A stretch of 18,346 nt of DNA, taken from contig JAGDCQ010000037.1 of the NCBI GenBank assembly GCA_017958465.1, positions 1 through 18,346 of the forward strand, in the 5' to 3' direction. Position numbers and translations under genes: made by a program. Below, piece by piece: positions 1-6,799 of this stretch; position 1 is the stretch's first letter, and every line of letters starts with the position of its first letter. Below the pieces are notes generated by a model, which had not been told where the DNA came from, did not search any database, and was given only the letters and a program-made list of their open reading frames with translations. The stretch is from Lachnospiraceae bacterium. GTDB taxonomy: Bacteria; Bacillota; Clostridia; Lachnospirales; Lachnospiraceae.

Positions 1-1201
1 CCATCTTTGTGATGGCAAAATCCCGCCCGTGCGGGTAAACATACCAGGTGTCCTGCAGCGTGTTAAGGTCTACGCAGTCACCGTATTTTCCAAGATATTC
101 GTACTCAATATGCACAGAATACTGTGTCTGCGCCTTTATCTCCATTGAAAACGGATTTCCTTCATCGTCTGTGCCTGTGACGGTAAAGCCGTTCATATCG
201 TGGCGCATCACGCCGTTTCCAAGGCGTATGTACTTCTTGGCGTTTGGAAGCGAATCCACATGCACCTCAAGGTCGCCGGAGGAGTACGTTCCTGCCTCGA
301 CTTCTTTGCGGACGCACTCGCGCTCCCACTCATACCAGTCCGGGATATGGCTAAATTCCGTCTTTCCGTCGTTTCCCGACAGCTCGCTAAGGTCCGAAAG
401 CGTCCAGTGCTTGCCGCAGGCTTCGCAGAAAAGCTCGCGTCCCTTTGAATTCATACGGAATTCAGTATTGCAGGCCGGGCACTTGTAAAGCACCTTGTGC
501 AGGCCCTCCGCATGTCCTTTGTAGGTAACTTTGATCCCGCGTTCCTTCTGCCATGCAAAATCATCATACTGAAAAGCTTTGACGATCGCATCGTTTATCT
601 CATCCACAGACCGGGTCTTCACTTCATCCGCGGTCAGGATGCAGGTCATTTCCGCTTCCGTAGGCTTAACACCCCTGTCGTGCAGATTCCAGAAGGGACT
701 TGTAACATGATGGCCGTGGCAGATAAACGTAACAACGGGCACCTTCAGCACCTTGCAGAGCTTCCCGAGCGACTCCGGAAGGACTGCTGTCGTTCCGCAC
801 AGTGAGTAGCGGGCTTCCGGGTAGATCACGGCAATATCGCCGTTTTTGATGACCTGCGCCAGCTGCCGCACGAGCACGGTATCGTTTGTGAATTTGCGCT
901 TACAGATGCAGCCTACGTTGCGAAGCAGGCCTTCACGCCCGATAAAGCCGTCAATGGCAACGACATAGTTTGCCCTGTTGGGGAAGATGGCCATGGTCGC
1001 CACCTTGAAGTCCAGGAATGCGTTGTGGTTGCAAAGCAAAAGGTAGGGAGGTTTTATGCCCTCCATCCTTGTCTTTGTTATTATGCTTTTATGTTTCCAT
1101 ACGTCGGGAGCGCTAAGAAGGAACGTGAGCGGCCTCAGATACCACTTTGTCCTTACAGGCTTTTTTGACATATCAAACCGCTTAAAGTTTTTGTTGTCCA
1201 T
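1..1201 (-). CDS. PlsC-type acyltransferase with zinc ribbon (partial, C-terminus outside window)
   Basis: The first ~200 residues read as a glycerolipid/1-acylglycerol-phosphate acyltransferase domain, which would transfer an acyl chain to a lysophosphatidic-acid-like acceptor at the membrane. Seen: the HX4D catalytic motif at H59-D64 (NHNAFLDF) and a YPEAR block at 127-131, matching the family's FPEG/R acceptor-binding motif. After the domain comes a four-cysteine zinc ribbon (CPAC 241-244, CEAC 259-262). A further region of about 130 residues, which I do not recognise, runs off the window. The ribbon and extra region are unusual for a housekeeping PlsC (~240 aa), so the real substrate is uncertain. 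The ATG at 1201 follows a GAGGG ribosome site by a few bases. The gene lies immediately downstream of the 1.2-kb repeat block, and I see no confident promoter. At least 400 codons are in the window. Confidence 0.85.
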   Translation of the reverse strand, partial: MDNKNFKRFDMSKKPVRTKWYLRPLTFLLSAPDVWKHKSIITKTRMEGIKPPYLLLCNHNAFLDFKVATMAIFPNRANYVVAIDGFIGREGLLRNVGCICKRKFTNDTVLVRQLAQVIKNGDIAVIYPEARYSLCGTTAVLPESLGKLCKVLKVPVVTFICHGHHVTSPFWNLHDRGVKPTEAEMTCILTADEVKTRSVDEINDAIVKAFQYDDFAWQKERGIKVTYKGHAEGLHKVLYKCPACNTEFRMNSKGRELFCEACGKHWTLSDLSELSGNDGKTEFSHIPDWYEWERECVRKEVEAGTYSSGDLEVHVDSLPNAKKYIRLGNGVMRHDMNGFTVTGTDDEGNPFSMEIKAQTQYSVHIEYEYLGKYGDCVDLNTLQDTWYVYPHGRDFAITKM

Positions 1202-1406
1202 AAACCCTCTTTTTCCGCATCTTCAGGTGCCCCGGTGCGCTTTTTCCCCGGTCATCTTAAAGATGCATACAGATAGGTGTATATTAACACATTCGCCTGC
1301 AAATTTAAACCCCGTATTGCAAAGAATCGCGGGATCATAGGGCAGGAATCAAGAGGGCGAGTACGCCCCGTCACTGTAGCTGCTGATCGGAGGCAAACAG
1401 CCCCCC

Positions 1407-1503
1407 TTGGAGTGCAGGCCAGGCTACAAGCTGTGTCGCCTAGAGTGCCGGGAAGACTTTAAGCCACAACCATTGGAGTGCAGGCCAGGCTACAAGCTGT
1501 GTC
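1407..1503. repeat. Two identical 31-bp direct repeats (element ends)
   Basis: The 31 bp at 1407-1437 recur exactly at 1473-1503, a 66-bp period. Each begins TTGGAGTGCAGG. The second copy contains most of the left end of the palindromic element at 1481-1696, so the first looks like a stray or duplicated element end. A diverged relative lies near 2049-2074. Confidence 0.85.
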
Positions 1504-1696
1504 CCTCCGATCGGATGTACATGGACATGCTTACTTATGGCTCCGCGACTAAGGTTGTTCCTTCGCCTCGCTTAACGGGCCCTTAGCGGTTTAACCGCAC
1601 GGTCCCTACTCGGCTCGGAACAACCTAAGGGCTACGCCTAGTCGTAAGCACGCCCATGTCCCCCGCTCTGCGGGACACAGCTTGCAGCCTGGCCTG
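1481..1696. mobile_element. Palindromic repeat element, copy A (MITE-like, no transposase)
   Basis: The outermost 25 bp (1481-1505 and 1672-1696) are inverted copies of each other with one mismatch. Moving inward, complementary pairs continue: GGACATG 1523-1529 with CATGTCC 1655-1661; GCTTAC 1529-1534 with GTAAGC 1644-1649; CGACTA 1546-1551 with TAGTCG 1639-1644; GCCCTTAG 1579-1586 with CTAAGGGC 1625-1632; and a small inner hairpin GCGGTTTAACCGC at 1586-1598. The whole element could fold as a long branched stem in RNA or single-stranded DNA. Terminal inverted repeats without a gene fit a miniature inverted-repeat element. A structured RNA or a protein-binding array are alternatives. No target-site duplication was identified. 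Confidence 0.6.
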
Positions 1697-1727
1697 CTTG
1701 TATCTTTTGACTTCAGAAACAAGTGCA

Positions 1728-1780
1728 ACCGGAGAACCGCCCCCCGGGGCACTTTCACCCGGAGAACCGCCCCCGGGTCA
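1728..1780. repeat. Two GGAGAACCGCCCC motifs, 30 bp apart
   Basis: The sequence CCGGAGAACCGCCCCC followed by a G-rich end occurs at about 1728-1750 and again at 1758-1780, at a 30-bp step. A variant (ACCGTCCCCTGGGTCA) lies at 1971-1999. Related GTCCCC-type motifs occur in the aroG-tyrA gap (7776-7789) and the mazF-side terminator (10957-10968). This looks like a dispersed short repeat family. Confidence 0.6.
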
Positions 1781-1841
1781 ATTCAATAATTGTGTATCAA
1801 GGCGGGAGAAAGAAGCTTATCCCGTCTTTTTAGTAAAGAAA

Positions 1842-1967
1842 TGTACCCCTAACGATCAGAAATTGCTGTTTAAGGTACAAATATTTCTTTGAGAACCCAC
1901 AAACGGAATCCAAACTGTACCCCCAGCGGCTAGAATGCACGGTTTAAGGTACAAAAGCTTCTTTAGA
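1842..1967. repeat. Two degenerate units, 74-bp step, TGTACC...GGTACA
   Basis: Units starting at 1842 and 1916 both read TGTACCCC, then a variable stretch, then GTTTAAGGTACAAA and a TTCTTT tail. Within each unit TGTACC and GGTACA are inverted copies separated by 26 bases. In the first, the flanking AAAGAAA/TTTCTTT extends the dyad. About three quarters of positions match between units. Function unknown. Confidence 0.55.
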
Positions 1968-2078
1968 ATCACAACCGGAGAACCGTCCCCTGGGTCACCT
2001 CGTGCCCTGCCCGTTACTGTAGCTGCTGACCGGAGGCAAGCAACACCCTTAGAGTGCCTGCCAGGCTACAAGCCACTG

Positions 2079-2250
2079 CCCGCAGATTGGGGGACATGGG
2101 CGTGCTTACGACTAGGCGTAGCCCTTAGGTTGTTCCGAGCCGAGTAGGGACCGTGCGGTTAAACCGCTAAGGGCCCGTTAAGCGAGGCGAAGGAAGAACC
2201 TTAGTCGCGGAGCCGTAAGTAAGCATGTCCATGTGCATCCGATCGGAGGG
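2079..2250. mobile_element. Palindromic repeat element, copy B (inverted)
   Basis: This is the reverse complement of copy A, with the same nested pairs (GGACATG 2092-2098 with CATGTCC 2224-2230, and the inner stems). Its outer ends differ from A. On the left the inverted end has diverged after 2079 (GCCTGCCAGGCTACAAGCC near 2056-2074). On the right it passes straight into the 57-bp tandem units. Confidence 0.6.
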
Positions 2251-2438
2251 CTGCGGCCTGCAGCCGGAGCAATAGGTAAGTACGCCCCCGTACATCCGAT
2301 CGGAGGGCTGTGGCTTGCAGCCGGAGCAATAAGTAAGTATGCCCCCGAACATCCGATCGGAGGGCTGCGGCCTGCAGCCGGAGCCATAGGTAAGTACGCC
2401 CCCGTACATCCGATCGGAGGGCTGCGGCTTGCAGCCGG
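2217..2438. repeat. 57-bp tandem array, about four units
   Basis: Units begin with CATCCGATCGGAGGGCTG at 2236, 2293, 2350 and 2407, an exact 57-bp period. The stretch just upstream (GTAAGTAAGCATGTCC from 2214) is a variant of the inter-unit spacer, so the array appears to be a tandem expansion of the right end of element copy B. Each unit carries the palindrome CCGATCGG and a GGCTG/CAGCC stem. Because 57 is a multiple of 3, frames stay open on both strands as 19-residue repeats. I regard that as a by-product. The array stops directly at the terminator at 2441. Confidence 0.9.
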
Positions 2439-2440
2439 AC

Positions 2441-2475
2441 AAAAAAACAGGGGCCGGCGAATTCGCCGGACCCCC
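2441..2475 (-). terminator. Rho-independent terminator of the Trp transporter/esterase unit
   Basis: A very stable stem is built on CCGGCGAATTCGCCGG (2454-2469), flanked by C and G runs that extend it. On the minus strand it is followed by seven T residues (2447-2441). It starts a few bases after the esterase stop codon. Confidence 0.93.
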
Positions 2476-2480
2476 GTCAC

Positions 2481-3542
2481 TTATACAATATTCATATCCT
2501 TAAGCTTAGCAAGCAAAAACTCTGCCGTCTTCCTGTGAGTAGTCGCGCTCGGGTGGTAATTCGCACCCATGCCGTCAGCGCTGTCCTGCATCGGAAGATC
2601 TATAAAAAATACATTATCATCCGCTGCTTTGCGTTCCTCGACAGCAGCCTCGATCTCCTTTGTAAGGCGGTCATCCATAGTTCCAAACACCGAAACGATC
2701 TTAGCCTTTGGATTATACTCCCTCACCTTCGCGAGAAAATCGACGTAAAGCCTCTTAAACTCAAGCTTTCGCTCCGGAATATCTTTGCACCAGCTGCAAT
2801 CGTTGGTCCCAAGATTTATGATGATAAGCTCCGGCACATAGGAAGAAAAGTCCCATTTCTCATATTTTTCTTCGTTATCTCCGTAGAGACGTTTGCAAAG
2901 CGAAAGGTCCGTGTAAGGGTAAAGCACCGGCATAAGGTCGTCTGTAAGCGGCTCTGTTGCCGTTTCTTCCACCCATTTGGAGATGATACCGTTACCGCTC
3001 CAGCAGACCATATTTACTTCGGCATCAAGTGCCCCTGCCAGCTTAAGAGAGTAAGACTTTGTGGGGTTTTCCGTATCCGTTCTGAAATCGCAGAGTTCGT
3101 TTTCCGCTTCAACTCCGTAGCCGCAGGTGATGGAATCCCCTATAAATTCTATCTTTCTGCGTTTCCTCACATCGGGCTTTTCCAAAAAGCCGTCTATCTC
3201 GAAATACTCGATCCCGCAATATCCAAAAGCGGCCTCAGAGTATTTCATGAGAGTGATCGTCACGGTCTTGCAGGTCTTGCTTTCAAAAAGCACCAGCGTT
3301 GTCTCATCATCTGTAAGCATTACGACTTCGGAGGGTTTTTCCGCATTGTTTAAGAAAACAGCGACTCTGGCATAAATGTGCTCATCCATTGCCCCTGCGT
3401 CGGACTTTACTCTCACAGAAGCCCTTGTGCCCGAAAACTTAAAAGTCACGCGGCTTCCGGACCAGCCCAGGTATTTAACGTTTCCGTCGGTAAAAATGCG
3501 CCCTTCGGTTATCACTCTTTCGTCTGTTGCGTAGAATTTCAC
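2481..3542 (-). CDS. SGNH/GDSL esterase, carbohydrate esterase family 2-like
   Basis: Likely removes acetyl groups from plant polysaccharide or oligosaccharide. An N-terminal beta-rich domain of about 125 residues is followed by an SGNH hydrolase domain. Seen: nucleophile block GDSITCGYG (S137), oxyanion-type block NLGTND (243-248), and catalytic His in YHPS (H330). This two-domain layout and the GDSITCGYG and HPS blocks match CE2 acetylxylan esterases. No signal peptide is visible, so it would act on imported oligosaccharides inside the cell. I place the start at the GTG at 3542 because GGAGG (3549-3553) sits six bases upstream; the longer frame from a TTG at 3566 lacks one. It lies 59 bases after the transporter ATPase gene with no terminator between, so it may be read from the Trp T-box transcript. 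Family confident; substrate inferred. Confidence 0.88.
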   Translation of the reverse strand: MKFYATDERVITEGRIFTDGNVKYLGWSGSRVTFKFSGTRASVRVKSDAGAMDEHIYARVAVFLNNAEKPSEVVMLTDDETTLVLFESKTCKTVTITLMKYSEAAFGYCGIEYFEIDGFLEKPDVRKRRKIEFIGDSITCGYGVEAENELCDFRTDTENPTKSYSLKLAGALDAEVNMVCWSGNGIISKWVEETATEPLTDDLMPVLYPYTDLSLCKRLYGDNEEKYEKWDFSSYVPELIIINLGTNDCSWCKDIPERKLEFKRLYVDFLAKVREYNPKAKIVSVFGTMDDRLTKEIEAAVEERKAADDNVFFIDLPMQDSADGMGANYHPSATTHRKTAEFLLAKLKDMNIV

Positions 3543-3601
3543 GGTGTTCCTCCGCTTTCCGTGCAAACATGCACTTTATGTTCCTTTAACCCTTCTCCTT
3601 A

Positions 3602-4429
3602 TTAAATCAAAAGCATCCTGTCGTTGTCAAGTTCTTCGCCGGAAAGTTGTTTGAATCGCTTCAAAAGATCCGAAACCGTAAGCTTCGAGCGTTCTTCGCC
3701 TTCGGTATCCATGATGATCCTGCCGTGATGCATCATTATGGTGCGGTTTCCAAGCTCTAAGGCCGACTGCATGTTGTGAGTTATCATAAGGCACGTAAGG
3801 CCGTTTTCTTCTACTATCTCTTTTGTTATCTTAAGCACTTTTTCGGCAGTTCCCGGGTCAAGGGCCGCCGTGTGCTCGTCAAGGAGCAACAGCTTAGGCA
3901 TGGAATAGGTCGCCATAAACAGCGTAAGAGCCTGGCGCTGTCCGCCGGAAAGGAGCCCTACCTGCTGGTTCATGCGGTCTTCAAGGCCCATTCCAAGCTG
4001 TGAAACCTTCTCGCGAAAGGCCTTTCTGTCAGCATTGTTGATGTGGGACAGCCAGCCGCCGTGGCCTGCTGCAAGGGCAAGGTTTTCCTCGATGGTCATT
4101 CCGGGCGCCGTTCCGCGAAGCGGGTCCTGAAAGAGCCTGCCTATCTGCTTTGCCCGCTTGTATTCCGGTAAAAGCGTGATATCCTCGCCGTCAAGTACGA
4201 GCTTTCCGGAATCGGTTATGAAGCTGCCGGCGATGGCATTGAAAAGTGTGGATTTTCCTGCCCCGTTGGCACCTATTATGGAGATGAAATCGCCCTTTTT
4301 GACCTTTATGGAGAGGTTGTCCAGGGCCTTTTTTGCGTCTACAGTGTCGGGGTTAAAGGTTTTTGTAATGCTGTCTGCTTCAAGCATTATGTTTGTGCCT
4401 GTAGTCTTGGTTTCCCTATTCTCAGCCAT
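3602..4429 (-). CDS. trpZ: Tryptophan-type ABC transporter ATP-binding protein
   Basis: ATPase that powers the importer encoded with the two genes upstream. Seen: Walker A GANGAGKST (53-61), signature LSGGQRQ (159-165), Walker B LLLLDE (179-184), and a switch histidine in MITHNM. Length 275 aa, normal for the family. The start overlaps the permease stop by 8 bases, with AAGGAG just before the ATG, typical of translational coupling. The substrate is assigned from context: the T-box ahead of the operon carries a Trp specifier, and the three subunits resemble the streptococcal TrpXYZ group (COG1101/COG4120/COG2984). Related systems of this type may carry other small molecules, so direct proof of tryptophan is lacking. 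Confidence 0.88.
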   Translation of the reverse strand: MAENRETKTTGTNIMLEADSITKTFNPDTVDAKKALDNLSIKVKKGDFISIIGANGAGKSTLFNAIAGSFITDSGKLVLDGEDITLLPEYKRAKQIGRLFQDPLRGTAPGMTIEENLALAAGHGGWLSHINNADRKAFREKVSQLGMGLEDRMNQQVGLLSGGQRQALTLFMATYSMPKLLLLDEHTAALDPGTAEKVLKITKEIVEENGLTCLMITHNMQSALELGNRTIMMHHGRIIMDTEGEERSKLTVSDLLKRFKQLSGEELDNDRMLLI

Positions 4430-5351
4430 TGCTCCTTGCCCCCTTTCTTCCGGACAGCCTTCGCTTTAATAGCGGCACCTGCGCCTTCAGGTAAGGGAAG
4501 GAGATAGCGATTATGACGATAACGGCCGAAACCGCTTTAAGCATGAACGCAGGCATGTTGAGCCTGAGGGCGATGGTGTAAACAAGCCTGAAGACTATGG
4601 CACCAAAGGTCATGCCGAGTATCCTCCAGGGCATCTTCTTTCTGCCAAGAAAGGTCGTTCCGATAAGGAGCGACGCCAGGGCCACAGTTAGCATTCCCTG
4701 TCCGATGTTGATGTCCACGGATTTCTGGGACTGGGCAAGCAGGCAGCCGGAAAGGGCCGTAAAGGAGTTTGCGATGCAAAGGCCCACTGTTGTGGTGAAA
4801 ACAGGGTTGATGGATGAGGAGCGCACCATATCCGGGTTATCGCCGGTGGCGCGGACCGCAAGGCCAAGCTTTGTTTTAAGGAAAAGCCCCAGCAGTACAG
4901 AGATCACAAGCACCGCAACGGCAGCCACTATCAGCTTGTACTGGCCTGCAAACACTGTGTCTTTCAGCGCGGCGCGAAGCTTTGTGAATACTGTTTCTGT
5001 CTTATTCATGCTGAGCAGCGAAGCCTGTCCCATAACTGCGATGTTTACGGAATAAAGTGCCGTGTTGACGATAATGCCCGCCAGCAGGCTGTTTATGCCC
5101 ATCCTGGTCTGAAGCACGGCTGTCACAAGGCCCGAGATAGCGCCTGCTGCCATTGCCGCAAAAATAGACAGGAACGGGTGTCCCGATATAGCAACAACAG
5201 CACCGACCGCTGCCCCAAAAGTGAAGCAGCCGTCGGTGGAAAGGTCACATACATTTAGCATACTGTAGCTTAAGAATAACGCCAGTACAGTAAGCGCGCT
5301 CATAAGTCCAAGTTCAAGTGCAGTCTGGACTACTGTAGCAATTGCATCCAT
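4422..5351 (-). CDS. trpY: Tryptophan-type ABC transporter permease
   Basis: Membrane channel subunit, 309 aa, with roughly eight to nine hydrophobic segments by eye, starting at residues ~10-28. The N-terminal stretch SYSMLNVCDLSTDGCFTFGA and the later ATGDNPDMVRSSSIN block are characteristic of the branched-chain-amino-acid/COG4120-type permease family. The C-terminus is basic (KRRLSGRKGARS), fitting a cytoplasmic tail. The ATG at 5351 has AGGAGA upstream. It lies between the binding-protein gene (49-base gap) and the ATPase gene (8-base overlap), all on one transcript. Confidence 0.88.
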   Translation of the reverse strand: MDAIATVVQTALELGLMSALTVLALFLSYSMLNVCDLSTDGCFTFGAAVGAVVAISGHPFLSIFAAMAAGAISGLVTAVLQTRMGINSLLAGIIVNTALYSVNIAVMGQASLLSMNKTETVFTKLRAALKDTVFAGQYKLIVAAVAVLVISVLLGLFLKTKLGLAVRATGDNPDMVRSSSINPVFTTTVGLCIANSFTALSGCLLAQSQKSVDINIGQGMLTVALASLLIGTTFLGRKKMPWRILGMTFGAIVFRLVYTIALRLNMPAFMLKAVSAVIVIIAISFPYLKAQVPLLKRRLSGRKGARSNG

Positions 5352-5400
5352 TTCATTTCTCCTGTTTTAACCCCAAATTACGCATGTTTTCGTATCAGGA

Positions 5401-6417
5401 TCATTCGAATTTATCGGCGGTCTTAATGCTCTGGATCTTTGAGCAGAAAGGTGTGAACGCCTTTACAATATCATCATACACAAAACCGATCTTTTCGCAA
5501 GTCTCTGTGTTGATGGTCGCTGTTCCGTTATCAAAGGTCTTAACAGCAAGTGTTTCGGGCTTTTTGCCGTCTACAAGGATCTCTTTTACCATATTTGCTG
5601 TCTCAACGCCAAGGTTTGCGTAGTTTACGCCGTATCCGAGGAATGCGCCGTTAAGTGCAAAGGAGTCAGCGCCGCAGTACTGCGGGATCTTTGCGTTTGC
5701 GAAGATCTCGTAGATCGCAAGCTCGCTTGTCATAATGGTGTTGTCGGTAGGTGTGAAGACTGCTTCTACGCCGTCAGCTACAAGTGCGTTTGCAGCAAGG
5801 ATGACTTCGTCGTTGTTGGTTCCTGTGCGCTCAACTACTGTGATGCCCTTGCCTGTGAGGTATTCTTTTGCTGCCTTGATGGCTGCTGTGGAAGCGTCCT
5901 GGCCCTGGTCGTAAAGGAGGCCGACTTTCTTGATGTCAGGCTTTGCGGCTGTGATGAGCTTGAGTACTGCTTCTGTGTCCAGTGCGTCTGATGTTCCGGT
6001 GATGTTGTGGCCGGGTTTTTCAAGGCTGTCTACAAGGTTTGCGCCAAGGGGATCGGATACTGCTGCGAATACTACCGGAATGCCGTTGTCTTCGGTTGCA
6101 GCCTGCATTGCCATTGCAACAGGTGTTGCTACGCCGATCATAACGTCTACTTTATCAGCGATGAAGTTTGAGATGATCTGGTTCATTACGTTTGCGTCTG
6201 CATTGCAGTTGTCATATTTTACTGTAATAGTGATGTTGTTGTCTTTCGCGATCTTTTCAAGCTGTGCTTTGATGTTGTCGCAAATCTGGTTTAAGGATGC
6301 ATCATCAACGAAGTTGCAGATGCCGACTGTAAAGCCGTCTTTTTTCTTGTCGCCGCAAGCTGTAAAGCAGGCAGCGGTAAGGATTACGCAAAGTATAAGT
6401 GCTACGATTTTTTTCAT
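5401..6417 (-). CDS. trpX: Tryptophan-type ABC transporter substrate-binding lipoprotein
   Basis: Extracytoplasmic receptor, 338 aa, for the importer. Seen: an N-terminal signal (MKKIVALILCVILTA) ending in a lipobox-like CFTAC with the probable lipidated cysteine at C21, then a charged linker and a two-lobe periplasmic-binding fold of the COG2984 type (blocks PVVFAAVSDPLGANLV, VGLLYDQG, FTPTDNTI). It is the first gene after the T-box, about 100 bases past the T-box terminator, with AGAGGAG ahead of the ATG at 6417. The first position in a Trp-specifier T-box operon supports tryptophan, or a close indole relative, as the ligand. This is inference from regulation, not from binding-site residues. 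Confidence 0.88.
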   Translation of the reverse strand: MKKIVALILCVILTAACFTACGDKKKDGFTVGICNFVDDASLNQICDNIKAQLEKIAKDNNITITVKYDNCNADANVMNQIISNFIADKVDVMIGVATPVAMAMQAATEDNGIPVVFAAVSDPLGANLVDSLEKPGHNITGTSDALDTEAVLKLITAAKPDIKKVGLLYDQGQDASTAAIKAAKEYLTGKGITVVERTGTNNDEVILAANALVADGVEAVFTPTDNTIMTSELAIYEIFANAKIPQYCGADSFALNGAFLGYGVNYANLGVETANMVKEILVDGKKPETLAVKTFDNGTATINTETCEKIGFVYDDIVKAFTPFCSKIQSIKTADKFE

Positions 6418-6516
6418 GGGTTTGTTCTCCTCTGGTTTTTATTTTGAATCGTTATCCGCTAACCATTGGGTTGGATGGCGTTTTGCAAGGATGAGCTCTG
6501 TCCTGCTTTTGGGAAT

Positions 6517-6546
6517 AAAAAAAGTCCCAGCATAGTCTGCTGGGAC
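6517..6546 (-). terminator. T-box regulatory terminator
   Basis: The stem GTCCCAGC...GCTGGGAC (6524-6546) is followed on the minus strand by seven T residues. Its CCTGTCCC side is shared with the T-box antiterminator, so the two folds exclude each other. Confidence 0.93.
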
Positions 6547-6793
6547 AGGATTTTTCCTGTGGTGCCACCCGGCTTGGTGCTTTCGCACCCGCTCTGTGCG
6601 TACTTCATACGCCGGCTTCTGTAACGGAAAGCCATACCCGTCTCACATACTCCGGAGTTTCCTCCGTTTCTGATCGCCCTCTGAAGTCCATTCAACTCTG
6701 TCTTGTATGTCGCAATCGCACCGCCTGCGGCTCTCTGGGAAACAGTATCAGAATCTACTTACTCTTCATCAACGGTTTTTCGATTCAATTTAT
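6517..6793 (-). promoter_or_regulatory. T-box riboswitch, tryptophan specifier
   Basis: Leader RNA that senses uncharged tRNA. Seen on the minus strand: an early AGTAGA motif; an AGAGAGCCG stem I segment; GAA-TGG-ACTTC at 6693-6681 with TGG (6690-6688) in the usual specifier context; the T-box core GGGTGGCACCACAGG (6571-6557); and the terminator below. The antiterminator pairs GGG with CCC and ACAGG with CCTGT around the TGGCACC bulge. The bulge reads TGGC, which would match a G discriminator base, as in bacterial tRNA-Trp. Specifier and bulge agree independently. Uncharged tRNA-Trp should permit read-through into trpXYZ. Confidence 0.93.
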
Positions 6794-6799
6794 GGTGTT

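Larger units (their letters stand above)
1503..2250. repeat. 172-bp near-perfect inverted repeat with 404-bp loop
   Basis: Positions 1503-1674 and 2079-2250 are reverse complements over 172 bp with five mismatches by hand alignment. The inner 139 bp (1523-1661 versus 2092-2230) differ at only two positions. The arms are the bodies of palindromic element copies A and B in opposite orientation. The 404-bp spacer (1675-2078) has other repeats but no gene. Such high identity implies recent duplication or ongoing gene conversion. Confidence 0.9.
1202..2440. repeat. Gene-free repeat mosaic (overview)
   Basis: About 1.24 kb without a credible gene. Blocks in order: a unit at 1368-1437 that recurs at 2010-2076; an element end at 1407-1437 that recurs at 1473-1503; palindromic element copy A within 1481-1696; two GGAGAACCGCCCC motifs at 1728-1780; two TGTACC...GGTACA units about 74 bp apart at 1842-1967; a third GGAGAACC motif at 1971-1999; inverted copy B of the element within 2079-2250; then 57-bp tandem units up to 2438, abutting the terminator of the neighbouring esterase gene. 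Reading frames here are short, proline- and repeat-driven, open on both strands, and lack good ribosome sites. The block is best read as accumulated non-coding repeats; its function is unknown. Confidence 0.8.

Noticed and set aside
1260..1320. Promoter for the acyltransferase gene
   Set aside because: TTGCAG and TATACA-like words are present but only 13 bases apart, too close for a standard promoter.
1056..2147. Small plus-strand frames in and near the repeat block
   Set aside because: Either antisense to the acyltransferase or composed of repeat sequence; no ribosome sites and no recognisable protein features.
2236..2438. CRISPR array
   Set aside because: The whole 57-bp unit repeats, including the part that would be a spacer. 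There are no unique spacers and no cas genes.
2167..2538. Both-strand repeat proteins (19-residue units) across the 57-bp array
   Set aside because: They exist because 57 is a multiple of three. No proper ribosome site, frames open on both strands, and the sequence belongs to a non-coding element.
3543..3566. Longer esterase frame from TTG at 3566, and an ATG at 3570
   Set aside because: The TTG has no ribosome site and the ATG is in another frame. GTG at 3542 has GGAGG six bases upstream.
6459..6695. Minus-strand small protein over the T-box
   Set aside because: It starts at a TTG in stem I and runs through the T-box core and terminator; the sequence is explained by the riboswitch.
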